DNA from: Vagococcus_D sp963518325 | GTDB taxonomy: Bacteria > Bacillota > Bacilli > Lactobacillales > Vagococcaceae | Assembly: GCF_963518325.1 (NCBI RefSeq) | Contig: NZ_CAUQJB010000004.1 | Span: forward strand, 233,203 to 297,202 | DNA length: 64,000 nt | Reading direction: 5' to 3' | Shown: positions 1 through 8,755 of the stretch, one piece after another | Position numbering within the stretch: position 1 is the stretch's first letter | Layout of the letters: every line of letters begins with the position of its first letter | Notes under the pieces: model-generated | Seen by the model: the letters and a program-made list of their open reading frames with translations, nothing else | Databases searched by the model: none | What the model was told of the DNA's origin: nothing | Made by a program: the position numbers and the translations under genes

Positions 1-256
1 AATCTTGGACCGTCAAACTAACGTCGATTTCTGCGAATTGATTGAGATAGCCATAATTGATCCCTTTTTGCCATCGAACCATTCCTTCATCAGACATAAT
101 TGATCCTTTCATTATTTTCATTAATGTGCTTTTACCGGCGCCATTTTTACCAACCAAACCGATATGTTCACCCTTAAATAATTTAAATTCAGCTTCTTTA
201 TACAACGTATGGTCACCAAAAGAATGCGTTATATTTGTCAATGTTAGTAATCCCAT
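1..256 (-). CDS. ABC-F family ATPase, N-terminal part
   Basis: The gene runs off the left edge; only the first 85 codons are present. The translation opens MGLLTLTNITHSFGDHTLY and has a clean Walker A (GKNGAGKST, about residues 37-45) with no membrane segment before it. That fits the first nucleotide-binding domain of soluble ABC-F proteins, which act on the ribosome and often give antibiotic resistance. The ATG at 256 was chosen because it gives this canonical N-terminus; an AAGGAG lies upstream. The leader peptide and terminators ahead of it support an inducible resistance-type ABC-F. The exact subfamily cannot be judged from this fragment. Confidence 0.85.
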   Translation of the reverse strand, partial: MGLLTLTNITHSFGDHTLYKEAEFKLFKGEHIGLVGKNGAGKSTLMKIMKGSIMSDEGMVRWQKGINYGYLNQFAEIDVSLTVQD

Positions 257-292
257 TTCTCATTTCTCTCCTTCTTAATAAATCAACACACA

Positions 293-330
293 AAAAAGCA
301 GAGGTGACCTATTGGCCATCCTCTGCTTTT
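293..330 (-). terminator. Intrinsic terminator just upstream of ABC-F gene
   Basis: An 11-bp stem (AAAAGCAGAGG / CCTCTGCTTTT) is followed on the minus strand by a T-run. It lies between the leader ORF and the ABC-F start, so it would stop transcription before the gene unless antitermination occurs. Confidence 0.75.
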
Positions 331-349
331 ATCTGAAAAATAAAACACA

Positions 350-383
350 AAGGACCTAAGACAATGCCGTGTCTTAGATCCTT
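350..383 (-). promoter_or_regulatory. Leader hairpin (attenuator candidate)
   Basis: A long stem of about 14 bp (AAGGATCTAAGACA pairing with TGTCTTAGGTCCTT, one mismatch) is followed on the minus strand by a T-rich tract. It is the middle of three hairpins between the leader peptide and the ABC-F gene. Confidence 0.55.
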
Positions 384-419
384 CATCTAATTATTCTTCA
401 GATAATCATCACTAAATAA

Positions 420-435
420 GGCTAGCTTTCTAGCC
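420..435 (-). promoter_or_regulatory. Hairpin abutting leader ORF stop
   Basis: A 6-bp GGCTAG/CTAGCC hairpin begins four bases after the leader stop codon. A ribosome at the end of the leader would cover it, so it may couple leader translation to folding of the downstream hairpins. Confidence 0.4.
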
Positions 436-438
436 CTT

Positions 439-564
439 TTAACGATCATTAGCTGATGAATAAGAGAAATCCACGATTTCTCCATTAGGCTCCGTACAAC
501 ACTTCATCCGATAAAGTTGTAGGGAGCTGAAATTCGATATAAATAAACAAAAACCCAGTTTCAT
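439..564 (-). CDS. 41-residue leader peptide upstream of ABC-F gene
   Basis: ATG at 564 follows AAGGAAGGTG with good spacing, and the 41-codon frame ends at 439. It begins MKLGFCLFISNFSSLQL and has paired cysteines (KCCTEP) midway. A strong promoter lies just upstream and stacked hairpins lie downstream. Short leader ORFs before ABC-F resistance genes are known to sense antibiotic-stalled ribosomes; assigning that job here is inference from position and structure. Confidence 0.65.
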   Translation of the reverse strand: MKLGFCLFISNFSSLQLYRMKCCTEPNGEIVDFSYSSANDR

Positions 565-587
565 TGTGAGCACCTTCCTTAAAAAGT

Positions 588-616
588 ACTATAACACAGT
601 GATTTTTTGAAATCAA
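588..616 (-). promoter_or_regulatory. SigA-type promoter of ABC-F leader
   Basis: Read on the minus strand: -35 TTGATT (611-616), 17-bp spacer, -10 TATAGT (588-593). It lies about 24 bp upstream of the leader ATG. Confidence 0.75.
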
Positions 617-756
617 CGTATCAACTATTAGCAAAATGTCAAGAATTACTCACCTATTTCTCATCAATTGAACCATTCAACAGCCAGCACTGCTCATTCA
701 CTTCTGTTTAAAATAGCTACTAAAAACCAATTTTTGTGCCATAGTTCGGTAACAAA

Positions 757-798
757 AAAACAATCAATTTCCAAGTAATCAGGAAATTGATTGTTTTT
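757..798 (-). terminator. Terminator of cardiolipin synthase gene
   Basis: A 15-bp stem (AACAATCAATTTCC and complement) with T-runs on both strands lies 17 bp after the cls stop. Confidence 0.8.
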
Positions 799-814
799 AC
801 AGCACTCGTAATCC

Positions 815-2260
815 TTACAATATTGGTGAAAACAACCGGGAAATCTGTTGCTTAAAGATTAACCAGGCAGACATCGCTTTGACGGTTTCCGTGGTCATTT
901 CTGATGATACTTCCATATCTTTCTCAAAAATGTCTGACAACTCTTTGACAATGGTTTCATCGTACAAAACCGCACTGGCTTCAAAATTCAGCTTATAGCT
1001 GCGAATATCCTGATTGGCCGATCCCACGATACATGTATCATGATCCATAATCAAGGTTTTAGCGTGCATAAACCCACCTTCATAGACTTGTATCTCAATG
1101 TTTTCTTTAATTAACTGCCGAGCATAGTATTGAGTCGCTCGATAGATAAATGGATGATCTGGTTTATCAGGAATCATAATCTTAACATCCACACCTGAGC
1201 GAGCTGCTATTTTCAAAGCGGCTAACACACTGTCATCTGGAACCAAATAAGGCGTTTGAATCCAGACCCGCTTTTTGGCCGTAGTAATCAACTTAATAAA
1301 AGCCAACTTAATCTGTTCATGTTCATTGTTTGGACCACTGGCAATGATTTGGATGGGAGTCTCTCCCTCCTCAACTAAATCTTTGGCATCAAAAAAATAG
1401 TCTTCTTTATACTGCAATTGATCCACAGGAGAGGTGGAGACATTCCAGTCCATCAAAAAACGGATTTGTAGCAAGGAAGCTACGGGACCGTGCATCCGCA
1501 AGTGAGTATCTCGCCAATAACCAAATTTTTTCGTTACCCCTGCATACTGATTGGCCACATTAAAGCCGCCAGTATAACTAACCTTACCATCAATGACCAC
1601 AATTTTACGGTGATCATGATAGTTTAAACGCAATTTCAGTAAGGCACGTTGTGAGGTGATAAACGTTTGAACCAAACCACCTCGACGACGTAACTCAGCA
1701 AAATCCTTATTTTTAGTGCCAAGAGAGCCGTAAGCGTCATACAATAATCGAACTTCTACCCCTTGGCTGGCTTTTTCCTCTAACAATTTTAAAATACTCA
1801 TGCCGAGCTCATCAGTCACAAAGGCATAATATTCAATATGGATCGAATGGGTCGCAGCGTTGATGTCTTCTTTCATTCGCGCAAACTTTTCAGCCCCATC
1901 TGTGATGATTTCCACCTTATTCTGACGAGTAATTGGCATATTATTTAGAGAGGAAAAGAAGGCAAGAAAATTCGGATCCACCTCTTGAGAATGTTCATGC
2001 TCATACAGCCGGGTTCCCGATTCCTGAAAAGCCTTAAATTTTTCCAATTCATCAAAATCATTTTTTTGCAACTGAAACATTCGTTTGTCACCTAAGCCAC
2101 GGCCAAAAAATAAATAAATCGCAAAACCAATGACTGGCAAACTAATTAACACTAACAACCAAGCCCAGATAGCCGCCACATCCCGCGGTTTCATTAAAAC
2201 GGTAATAACCGCAATCACGGCGTTAATCACATATATTGCTGTAATAATACTTATTATCAT
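815..2260 (-). CDS. cls: Cardiolipin synthase
   Basis: 481 residues, the usual length for bacterial Cls, which joins two phosphatidylglycerols into cardiolipin at the membrane. Two hydrophobic segments occupy about residues 1-45. Two phospholipase-D motifs follow: HDHRKIVVIDG with a downstream GGFN (about residues 215-235) and HAKTLIMDHD with GSAN (about 395-415), so both catalytic HxK(x)4D sets are intact. ATG at 2260 follows GGAGGAGC. It is monocistronic, with a strong terminator behind it. The family is well known and confidence is high. Confidence 0.95.
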   Translation of the reverse strand: MIISIITAIYVINAVIAVITVLMKPRDVAAIWAWLLVLISLPVIGFAIYLFFGRGLGDKRMFQLQKNDFDELEKFKAFQESGTRLYEHEHSQEVDPNFLAFFSSLNNMPITRQNKVEIITDGAEKFARMKEDINAATHSIHIEYYAFVTDELGMSILKLLEEKASQGVEVRLLYDAYGSLGTKNKDFAELRRRGGLVQTFITSQRALLKLRLNYHDHRKIVVIDGKVSYTGGFNVANQYAGVTKKFGYWRDTHLRMHGPVASLLQIRFLMDWNVSTSPVDQLQYKEDYFFDAKDLVEEGETPIQIIASGPNNEHEQIKLAFIKLITTAKKRVWIQTPYLVPDDSVLAALKIAARSGVDVKIMIPDKPDHPFIYRATQYYARQLIKENIEIQVYEGGFMHAKTLIMDHDTCIVGSANQDIRSYKLNFEASAVLYDETIVKELSDIFEKDMEVSSEMTTETVKAMSAWLIFKQQISRLFSPIL

Positions 2261-2391
2261 CCTTGCTCCTCCAAATATAGTCTACCTCTTGAGTATAAGG
2301 GTTATTCACGATTTGGTCTAGTTTGAACCTACTGTTTTTACATCCTACTGCTATTTTCTCCCGCTAGCGACCAAACACCCTTTTCAACTCT

Positions 2392-2407
2392 TTAAGCTTA
2401 CTTTAAG
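2392..2407 (+). promoter_or_regulatory. Two TTAAG repeats at 11-bp spacing
   Basis: TTAAG occurs at 2392 and 2403, upstream of the envelope operon and in its orientation. The element and spacing match those found at 52548-52574 and 58294-58331. No convincing -35/-10 sits in the same register here, so this may be chance. Confidence 0.3.
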
Positions 2408-2465
2408 TTCCAACCGATAAAGTAGGGGCAGTTAAGTAACCAATACCAAATCAGGAGGTACCCCT

Positions 2466-3503
2466 ATGTCAATCACTCTTTTAATTCCTGCACTCGAACC
2501 AACCGATAACTTTCTCCGTCTTTTAACCGGCTTGCGCCAATTGACTGATGACCCTATTCTGATTGTCGATGACGGCAGTGGACCAGCTTATCAAGCTCTC
2601 TTTCTAGAACTAGCAAAAATCGACAATACCACCATTCTTTACCATCAAACTAACCTTGGCAAAGGAGCAGCTCTTAAAACGGGATTGGCCTACCATCTGG
2701 CACATTTCCCATTCTCGGCCGGTGTGGTCACAGCTGATTCAGATGGTCAACATAGCCCAAGGGATATTGTCGCCCTGTCCCGTCTTATTCGACCTAATGA
2801 GAGAGTCTTGGTCCTGGGCTCCCGCCACTTCATACGGAAACAGACGCCAGTCAAAAGTTACTGGGGCAACCGCTTGACTTCAGCCGTTTTTTACGGCGTA
2901 TCCGGCATTAGTTGCCATGATACCCAGACAGGTTTAAGAGGTTTGCCACAAATCATTATTCCAGACATATTGGAGATTCCAGGTAGCCGCTTCGAATATG
3001 AGATGAACGTCTTACTCAATCTAACTAAGAATCAAATTGTGATTCATGAAATGCCCATTGAGACCATTTACTTAGATCATAATTCCGGGAGTCACTTTCG
3101 GGTCATCCGTGACTCAGTAAGAATTTACCAGCCGATCCTCAGCTACATCCTATCATCCATTAGCTCAGCTGGACTCGATATTTTGCTGTTCACCTTACTG
3201 ATAAAAGTGATGTTTACCAATCACAGCTGGGCCTCCTTACTTTTAGCCACTACCTTCGCCCGAGTTTTATCCGGCTGCTTCAATTTTTACCTGAATCGCC
3301 AAGTCGTTTTCAAAAGTCAAGGAACACTCCACAGAGAAGCTGGTAAATATTTCCTGCTCTTCTGTAGTCAACTACTCCTGAGCTGGTTGTTACTCCAAGG
3401 TTTTTCACAATTTTCGACTCATCTGATTCCCTTAAAAATCGCCATTGATTTTTCACTTTTTTGTTTAAGCTTTATTATTCAAAGGCGACTGGTCTTTCGC
3501 TAA
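2466..3503 (+). CDS. GT2 glycosyltransferase fused to GtrA-like membrane domain
   Basis: 345 residues. The N-terminal ~210 residues form a family 2 glycosyltransferase of the dolichol-phosphate-mannose-synthase type: nucleotide site ILIVDDGSG (about 31-39), TADSDGQH acid motif (about 87-94). The C-terminal ~125 residues hold four hydrophobic segments resembling GtrA/DPMS_C flippase-like domains. It likely moves a sugar onto a lipid carrier for envelope glycosylation. RBS AGGAGG is at ideal spacing. It is the first gene of a four-gene run with 18-20 bp gaps before the next two. Confidence 0.85.
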   Translation: MSITLLIPALEPTDNFLRLLTGLRQLTDDPILIVDDGSGPAYQALFLELAKIDNTTILYHQTNLGKGAALKTGLAYHLAHFPFSAGVVTADSDGQHSPRDIVALSRLIRPNERVLVLGSRHFIRKQTPVKSYWGNRLTSAVFYGVSGISCHDTQTGLRGLPQIIIPDILEIPGSRFEYEMNVLLNLTKNQIVIHEMPIETIYLDHNSGSHFRVIRDSVRIYQPILSYILSSISSAGLDILLFTLLIKVMFTNHSWASLLLATTFARVLSGCFNFYLNRQVVFKSQGTLHREAGKYFLLFCSQLLLSWLLLQGFSQFSTHLIPLKIAIDFSLFCLSFIIQRRLVFR

Positions 3504-3521
3504 ACTAACTGGAGGTATACC

Positions 3522-4448
3522 ATGATACACTTATATAAATGGCTCAAAAGCCCCTTCCGACTGGGAGTTATTTACAGTCTCTGCTTAATCTTAAGTATCG
3601 GCTACGTCTTGCTAGATACCTTTGTCATTCCCAAGGAACTAGTCACTACAACTGCCAATGCTGACAGTCGTACTGCCACCAGCCAACCAACTGATGGCAA
3701 CTCAGCAGGTAATACGACAATTACCGATACCAGTTATCAAGATGACCATCTCTCAATCAACATTACCACGGAACGGTCTCATGACACCACCTTTTACGTA
3801 GTAGACATTCAAGTCAGCAGTCCTGACTACTTAAAAACCGCCTTTGCTCAAGGCAGTTATGGACGAAACATTAAAGAAACAACTTCAACAATCGCCGAAG
3901 AACAAGACGCCATACTTGCCATAAATGGAGACTATTATGGTTTCCGCGATACTGGTTACGTTCTGAGAAACGGCCAAACTTATCGGGACACGCCTTGGGA
4001 AGGAACAGATGCCTTGGTCATTGATCAAGCTGGTAATTTTACGACTTACAACGAAGATGAGACCCGTTTATCCGATATAACCACTTCTCAACAGGTTGAA
4101 CACGTTCTTTCATTTGGGCCTACACTAGTTAAAAGTGGACAGATTGCTATCTCACCCACTACTGAAGTCGCTCAATCTAAAAATAGTAACCCCCGGACAG
4201 CTATCGGACAAATTGATGACTTACACTACCTTATGATTGTCTCTGACGGACGAACCGATGAGAGTGAAGGTCTCTCTCTCTATCAATTGGCAGAAGAATT
4301 TGCCACTCGGAATGCCACCCTTGCTTACAACTTAGACGGAGGCGGTTCTTCAACCCTTTGGTTTAACGGCCAAGTCATCAACACTCCGACAGATGGTCGC
4401 CAAAGTAGCGAACGAGCCGTCAGTGACATTGTGTATATCGGCTATTAA
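3522..4448 (+). CDS. Secreted phosphodiester glycosidase family protein
   Basis: 308 residues with one N-terminal membrane segment (about 15-35) and a Thr/Ser-rich linker. The rest matches the NAGPA-like phosphodiester glycosidase domain: AINGDYYG (about 128-135), NPRTAIG (about 223-229) and NLDGGGSSTLW (about 270-280). Family members release sugars from phosphodiesters or act in exopolysaccharide and teichoic-acid biology outside the cell. Its link to the upstream glycosyltransferase suggests trimming or recycling of a surface glycan; that role is inferred. Confidence 0.85.
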   Translation: MIHLYKWLKSPFRLGVIYSLCLILSIGYVLLDTFVIPKELVTTTANADSRTATSQPTDGNSAGNTTITDTSYQDDHLSINITTERSHDTTFYVVDIQVSSPDYLKTAFAQGSYGRNIKETTSTIAEEQDAILAINGDYYGFRDTGYVLRNGQTYRDTPWEGTDALVIDQAGNFTTYNEDETRLSDITTSQQVEHVLSFGPTLVKSGQIAISPTTEVAQSKNSNPRTAIGQIDDLHYLMIVSDGRTDESEGLSLYQLAEEFATRNATLAYNLDGGGSSTLWFNGQVINTPTDGRQSSERAVSDIVYIGY

Positions 4449-4467
4449 TCTATAAAGGAGCCCTACT

Positions 4468-4854
4468 ATGAATCTAAAAAAACAAAGTCTGATCTATGTC
4501 ATTGCCAGTTTAGGGTTGATTGCTACCAATTATGTCTACAGCCTTTTCAGTCATGGCGTCAGCTCTGAGTCCATGAGCGGTATGTGGCATTATACCGCCA
4601 TAATGGCGATTATGTCAGGGGCCCTTGGACTTCTTAATCACAGTCAATCGACGAGCCAATTACGCCTAACGGCTTTTCTGATAAATTGTGGCGTTGCTGC
4701 CCTTGTCAGTGGCCTCCTATTAAAGGGGATCGTGGAAATCGCTGGAACTAACTCCGACTATATCCCGTATTTCCAGTATAGCGGTTGGGCACTGATTGTT
4801 AGTGGCACTATCCTTGGCTGCTACCAATTATTACAAACAAAAAAGCATCATTAG
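4468..4854 (+). CDS. Small four-helix membrane protein
   Basis: 128 residues with four evident hydrophobic segments (about 8-26, 42-56, 67-88 and 104-121) and a short basic C-terminus. It sits 20 bp after the glycosidase gene behind AAGGAG, so it is part of the same operon. I do not recognise the family; a helper in surface glycan synthesis is possible from context only. Confidence 0.75.
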   Translation: MNLKKQSLIYVIASLGLIATNYVYSLFSHGVSSESMSGMWHYTAIMAIMSGALGLLNHSQSTSQLRLTAFLINCGVAALVSGLLLKGIVEIAGTNSDYIPYFQYSGWALIVSGTILGCYQLLQTKKHH

Positions 4855-4864
4855 TGGTATTAAT

Positions 4865-4892
4865 AGGACAACTGGTATAAGATGCTTATAAT
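4865..4892 (+). promoter_or_regulatory. Promoter of C39-like peptidase gene
   Basis: -35 AGGACA (4865-4870), 16-bp spacer, perfect -10 TATAAT (4887-4892). It lies in the 77-bp gap ahead of the peptidase gene. Confidence 0.55.
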
Positions 4893-4931
4893 GACTTACT
4901 AAATATTAGCAATCTACTAAGGAGAAAGAAA

Positions 4932-5693
4932 GTGAAAAAAACTGTTTCAAAAAAAGGGAAACGAAATCGGTTAATCGCCGTTTCTCTTCTCTTACTGACC
5001 ATCGGATTTAGTACTTCCCATGTCTGGCAAAAAGTAACAGGTAGGGAAGTGCTGAAAACGAGCAATTCAGCCGCTGATTCCCCAAAAGAAACGACTAAAA
5101 ATAATAATACAAGTGCTCAGTTAGATGTGCCACTCATTAACCAGCTGGACGCCCCTAGTCTATTTAATGGCTGTGAAATAGCCAGCCTCGCCATGATGCT
5201 AAATTATGCCGAGATTGAAGTCACAAAAAATGAACTAGCAGACGCCATTCCCAAGGTGGCTTATCTCGATGCAGATGGTCATTACGGAGACCCTAACAAC
5301 GGGTTCGTTGGCGATATTTATGGCATTGACATCGGCTACAGCGTCTATCATACACCGATTTATGAACTAGCAAAACAATACGCAACGGACAAACAAGTCG
5401 TTGATTTAACTGGCGAAAAATTCAGTCAAATTCTTCAACAACTTACTGCTGGCAACCCAGTCTGGGTCATTACCACGGTCCCAATGAGTGCTACTAAAGA
5501 TATGGAAACATGGCAAACAGCCAATGGCACTGTCGACATCAGCTGGAACGTTCACAGCGTACTAGTAACTGGTTTTAGCACAGCTTCAGTATATGTTAAT
5601 GATCCTTATGGTGAAAAAAATAAGGAAGTCAATCGAGATGATTTTGAAGCTGCCTGGACCCAAATGGGTAGCCAAGCCGTTGTCATTCAATAG
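4932..5693 (+). CDS. Secreted C39-like cysteine peptidase
   Basis: 253 residues; GTG start behind AAGGAGAAAG. One N-terminal membrane anchor or signal (about 13-31), then a papain-like C39 domain: the nucleophile region NGCEIASLAMML (about 76-87), catalytic His in NVHSVLVTGF (about 203-212), and NDPYGEK with the Asp (about 217-223). It is likely a cell-surface peptidase or amidase of the Peptidase_C39_2 group; the substrate is unknown. It has its own promoter but also follows the glycosylation genes. Confidence 0.8.
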   Translation: MKKTVSKKGKRNRLIAVSLLLLTIGFSTSHVWQKVTGREVLKTSNSAADSPKETTKNNNTSAQLDVPLINQLDAPSLFNGCEIASLAMMLNYAEIEVTKNELADAIPKVAYLDADGHYGDPNNGFVGDIYGIDIGYSVYHTPIYELAKQYATDKQVVDLTGEKFSQILQQLTAGNPVWVITTVPMSATKDMETWQTANGTVDISWNVHSVLVTGFSTASVYVNDPYGEKNKEVNRDDFEAAWTQMGSQAVVIQ

Positions 5694-5705
5694 TAAACAC
5701 CATAT

Positions 5706-5746
5706 AAAAATGGCAAAAATCAGCTTAACCGATTTTTGCCATTTTT
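5706..5746. terminator. Bidirectional terminator
   Basis: A perfect 16-bp stem, AAAAATGGCAAAAATC and its complement, with a 9-nt loop. It separates the convergent peptidase and LacI-family genes and serves both. Confidence 0.9.
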
Positions 5747-6777
5747 CACATTGACCGAAGTTTCTTCACTGCTGGACCGACGGATTCTCTAATTATCAAC
5801 CCATGTTCAATATAGACCTGTCTCTCAGCCACTTCTTTTTTTATCAATTTGTAGACATTCTTAGCCGCTTCATAGCCAATTTTTTCCATATTTTGAGAAA
5901 TGCTAGATAGTTTAGGCACCAAATATTCATTCAAAATAATATCATCAAAGCCGATAATCGAGATATCTTCCGGAATGGACAATCCCAATTCCCCCACCGC
6001 TTTCATCGCCCCAATTGCCATTAAATCACTGGCGCAAAAAAGGGCCGTTAGCTGAGGTTGATTGATTAATAAATCACGGGCAATTTCCACGGCAATTTTT
6101 TCATTAAAATTAGCGTACTGGACGTAATTTTCAGTCAATGGAATCTGATGCTTCTTCAAAGCATTGACGTAGCCCGTCTCACGATCGATGCTGACTGCCG
6201 CTTCCCGACGTCCATTAATCATGCCGATATGCTGGTGCCCCTGATCAATCAAATAAGCAACGGCCTCTGTTGAGGCCTTAACATTATCAATCGAAATACT
6301 GCAAATACTCTCTTTATCCGCCCACATATCAATTAAGGCAACTGGCAACTGACTTTCCAAAATCTCTTTATAATAAGGATCATTAACTTTCAACCCTTGT
6401 ACAACAGCCCCCGTAATCGCTTTTTCATTACAAAACTCACGAAAACTCTTTTTCCCCTGCTTAATCCTGGAAGTAGCAAAAAAAACAAATTCAATTTGAT
6501 GCTCCTCGGTGTAATCATAAACACCTGATAAAACTTCCATGGCCATGGTACTTTTTCGATTCATTTCAAAATCATTTAAAATTAAGGCAATGGTCACCTG
6601 AGTCTTCGAGGCCAAGGATCTGGCTGCCGTATTCGGTAAATAATCCATCTCTTTCGCTATTTTCATAATGCGATTTTTCGTCGCCTCGCTAATATCCGTA
6701 TAACCATTAAAGACACGCGATACTGTTGCAATTGAGACTCCTGCTTCTTTGGCAACGTCTTTAATTGTCACTCTCAT
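5746..6777 (-). CDS. LacI-family repressor of the disaccharide operon
   Basis: 343 residues. The N-terminal helix-turn-helix is TIKDVAKEAGVSIATVSRVF (about 3-22), followed by the hinge helix and a periplasmic-binding-protein-like sugar domain (about 60-330). It lies downstream of, and in the same direction as, the importer genes, like B. subtilis yvdE-type regulators beside maltose-utilisation genes. The palindromes at 12569-12584 and 13444-13459, both centred on AAAACGTTTT, are its likely operators. RBS AAGGAGG. The effector sugar cannot be read from the sequence. Confidence 0.92.
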   Translation of the reverse strand: MRVTIKDVAKEAGVSIATVSRVFNGYTDISEATKNRIMKIAKEMDYLPNTAARSLASKTQVTIALILNDFEMNRKSTMAMEVLSGVYDYTEEHQIEFVFFATSRIKQGKKSFREFCNEKAITGAVVQGLKVNDPYYKEILESQLPVALIDMWADKESICSISIDNVKASTEAVAYLIDQGHQHIGMINGRREAAVSIDRETGYVNALKKHQIPLTENYVQYANFNEKIAVEIARDLLINQPQLTALFCASDLMAIGAMKAVGELGLSIPEDISIIGFDDIILNEYLVPKLSSISQNMEKIGYEAAKNVYKLIKKEVAERQVYIEHGLIIRESVGPAVKKLRSM

Positions 6778-6949
6778 ATCCCATAGCCTCCTTTTTCAAT
6801 TAAATCATTCTTTCAGCCAACCACTCACACCATCTGCAAGTCCCTAGTTAGTCGTAGATACTCACTATTTTATCACAGATAAGTTAGAGGCGGGCAATTT
6901 TTCGCCCCCGAGCCATCCCTCTCACCATCAAATTTTAATGGAAGTAACA

Positions 6950-7777
6950 TTATTTTTCCCCATCCATTCGAACCCCTTGCAAGAAGTATTTATTAAAGAT
7001 AATGTAAATCAAAATAATCGGTAAAATCGTAATCACACTGGCTGCCATCGTATGATCCCAACGTACGCCACCATTTTGTCCTTGAAAGGTTTGTAAGCCA
7101 AGGGTCAAGGTATACTTACTTGGAGTTGAAATATACAACATCGGCTTCATAAATTCATTCCAAAATCCCATAAAAACAAACACTCCTTGAGTGGCGATCG
7201 ACGGTCTGGCCAAAGGCATCACAATCCTAAAAAAGACTTGGAAACGCCCGAGGCCGTCAATTGCCGCTGCTTCTTCTACATCTTTCGGAAAGGATAAAAA
7301 GAATTGACGCATCATAAAGATATTCCCGATATTAATTGCCGCCGGAATAATCAAGGCACCAAAGGTATCAAGCATGCCTAATTTCATTAATATTAAGTAA
7401 TTAGGAATTAACAACACTTGAGCCGGTACCATCATTAAAGCCAAAAAACCATAATAAATTCGTTGACGCCCCGGAAAGGACAATCGTGCCAAAGAGTAAC
7501 CTGCCATCGTATTAAGAAAGATGTTAATCACCGTTCCAATACTGGCCACAATAACAGAGTTAATAAACCACTTAACAAATAAGGAGGAACGCCCAAAAAT
7601 ATAATCATAGTTTGCTAAAGTAAACTGCTTCGGCCATAAACTTAAATCCCCACCGACAATCTCCTCAGAGGTTTTAAACGACGCCGCAACCGCCCACAAG
7701 AAAGGATAAAGAGTAGCGCAGGCGTAGATAATTAACACCACATACAGCAGTATTTTTAATATTTTTCCCTTTTTCAT
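6950..7777 (-). CDS. ABC sugar importer, MalG-type permease
   Basis: 275 residues with six hydrophobic segments and the inner-membrane-component loop EEAAAIDGLGRFQVFFRIVM (about 168-187), which binds the shared ATPase. Together with the MalF-type permease and lipoprotein it imports an oligosaccharide. No ATPase gene lies in the cluster, so a shared MsmK/MalK-type ATPase elsewhere must power it, as is usual for this importer class. The stop of the MalF-type gene is 2 bp upstream. Confidence 0.92.
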   Translation of the reverse strand: MKKGKILKILLYVVLIIYACATLYPFLWAVAASFKTSEEIVGGDLSLWPKQFTLANYDYIFGRSSLFVKWFINSVIVASIGTVINIFLNTMAGYSLARLSFPGRQRIYYGFLALMMVPAQVLLIPNYLILMKLGMLDTFGALIIPAAINIGNIFMMRQFFLSFPKDVEEAAAIDGLGRFQVFFRIVMPLARPSIATQGVFVFMGFWNEFMKPMLYISTPSKYTLTLGLQTFQGQNGGVRWDHTMAASVITILPIILIYIIFNKYFLQGVRMDGEK

Positions 7778-7778
7778 C

Positions 7779-8696
7779 TTAACCTTCCTTTCCAGAGTTT
7801 AATTTTTCAGCTAATAAAGAGACTGTAAAAATAATAATCGCCAAAACAACCGCCAATGAAGCGGCATAGCCCATTGAGTTCATTTGACCAAAAGCGTACT
7901 GATAAATCATTAAGGCAATCGTTAAGGTGGAATTACTTGGCCCCCCTGAACCTCCTGAGAAAATATAAGCCTGATCAAACATTTGAAACGTCCCAATAAT
8001 CCCTGTTAATAAGGCATAAGTAGTGATTGGCCTCAAATAAGGAATCGTCACATAACGCAGCTTATCTAAAGAAGATGCTCCGTCTATCTCTGCCGCCTCA
8101 TAAAGTGCTTTTGGTAAATCAACTAAAGAAGCTAAATAAATCGTCATATAGACTGGCACCGTTGACCAGATATTCATAACCATGATCACTTTCAGGGAAT
8201 AGGCTGGATTTTCTAAAAAGTTAATTGCCTCATGATAGAAACCTAGAGACATAAAGAACTCATTAATTGGTCCGTATATATTAAAAATAAACATAAAGAT
8301 AATGGTCAAGGCTGAGCTTGACGTCAAAGTTGGCAAGAAATAAACTAACCGAAAAACCTTCTTCCCTTTGACCCCATCACTGCTCAATATATAGGCAATC
8401 ACTAAAGCAAAAAACGTTTGTAATGGCACAACTACCATGGCAAAACTAGCCGTGTTTTTTAAAGCGATTAAAGCACGCTTATCTTGAAACATTCTCAGAT
8501 AATTATCAAATCCCTTAAAAGAAAAACTATTTGAAAAGAGATTAACATCATTAAATGATAAATAAATCGCAAAGATTACCGATAACACAAAAAATATCAC
8601 CGCAATCATAATAGCTGGAGATAAAAATAAATAAGCCTGAACTATTTCCTGCCATTCCCGCTTGGTTTTCTTACGTTTGACTGACCGCTTTTCCAT
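7779..8696 (-). CDS. ABC sugar importer, MalF-type permease
   Basis: 305 residues; basic N-terminus, then six membrane segments and the coupling loop EAAEIDGASSLDKLRYVTIP (about 201-220). It forms the channel with the MalG-type protein. The gene is translated from ATG at 8696 behind AGGAGG. A strong hairpin separates it from the binding-protein gene. Confidence 0.92.
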   Translation of the reverse strand: MEKRSVKRKKTKREWQEIVQAYLFLSPAIMIAVIFFVLSVIFAIYLSFNDVNLFSNSFSFKGFDNYLRMFQDKRALIALKNTASFAMVVVPLQTFFALVIAYILSSDGVKGKKVFRLVYFLPTLTSSSALTIIFMFIFNIYGPINEFFMSLGFYHEAINFLENPAYSLKVIMVMNIWSTVPVYMTIYLASLVDLPKALYEAAEIDGASSLDKLRYVTIPYLRPITTYALLTGIIGTFQMFDQAYIFSGGSGGPSNSTLTIALMIYQYAFGQMNSMGYAASLAVVLAIIIFTVSLLAEKLNSGKEG

Positions 8697-8720
8697 CGTA
8701 AACCTCCTACTTGAAAAATG

Positions 8721-8749
8721 AATAGGCTGAGACTCACTCCCAGCCTATT
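8721..8749 (-). promoter_or_regulatory. Intercistronic hairpin between binding protein and MalF-type genes
   Basis: A perfect 9-bp stem (AATAGGCTG / CAGCCTATT), followed on the minus strand by a short T-rich tract. It probably acts as a partial terminator or 3' stabiliser, so the binding protein is made in excess over the permeases. Confidence 0.65.
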
Positions 8750-8755
8750 GACCCA

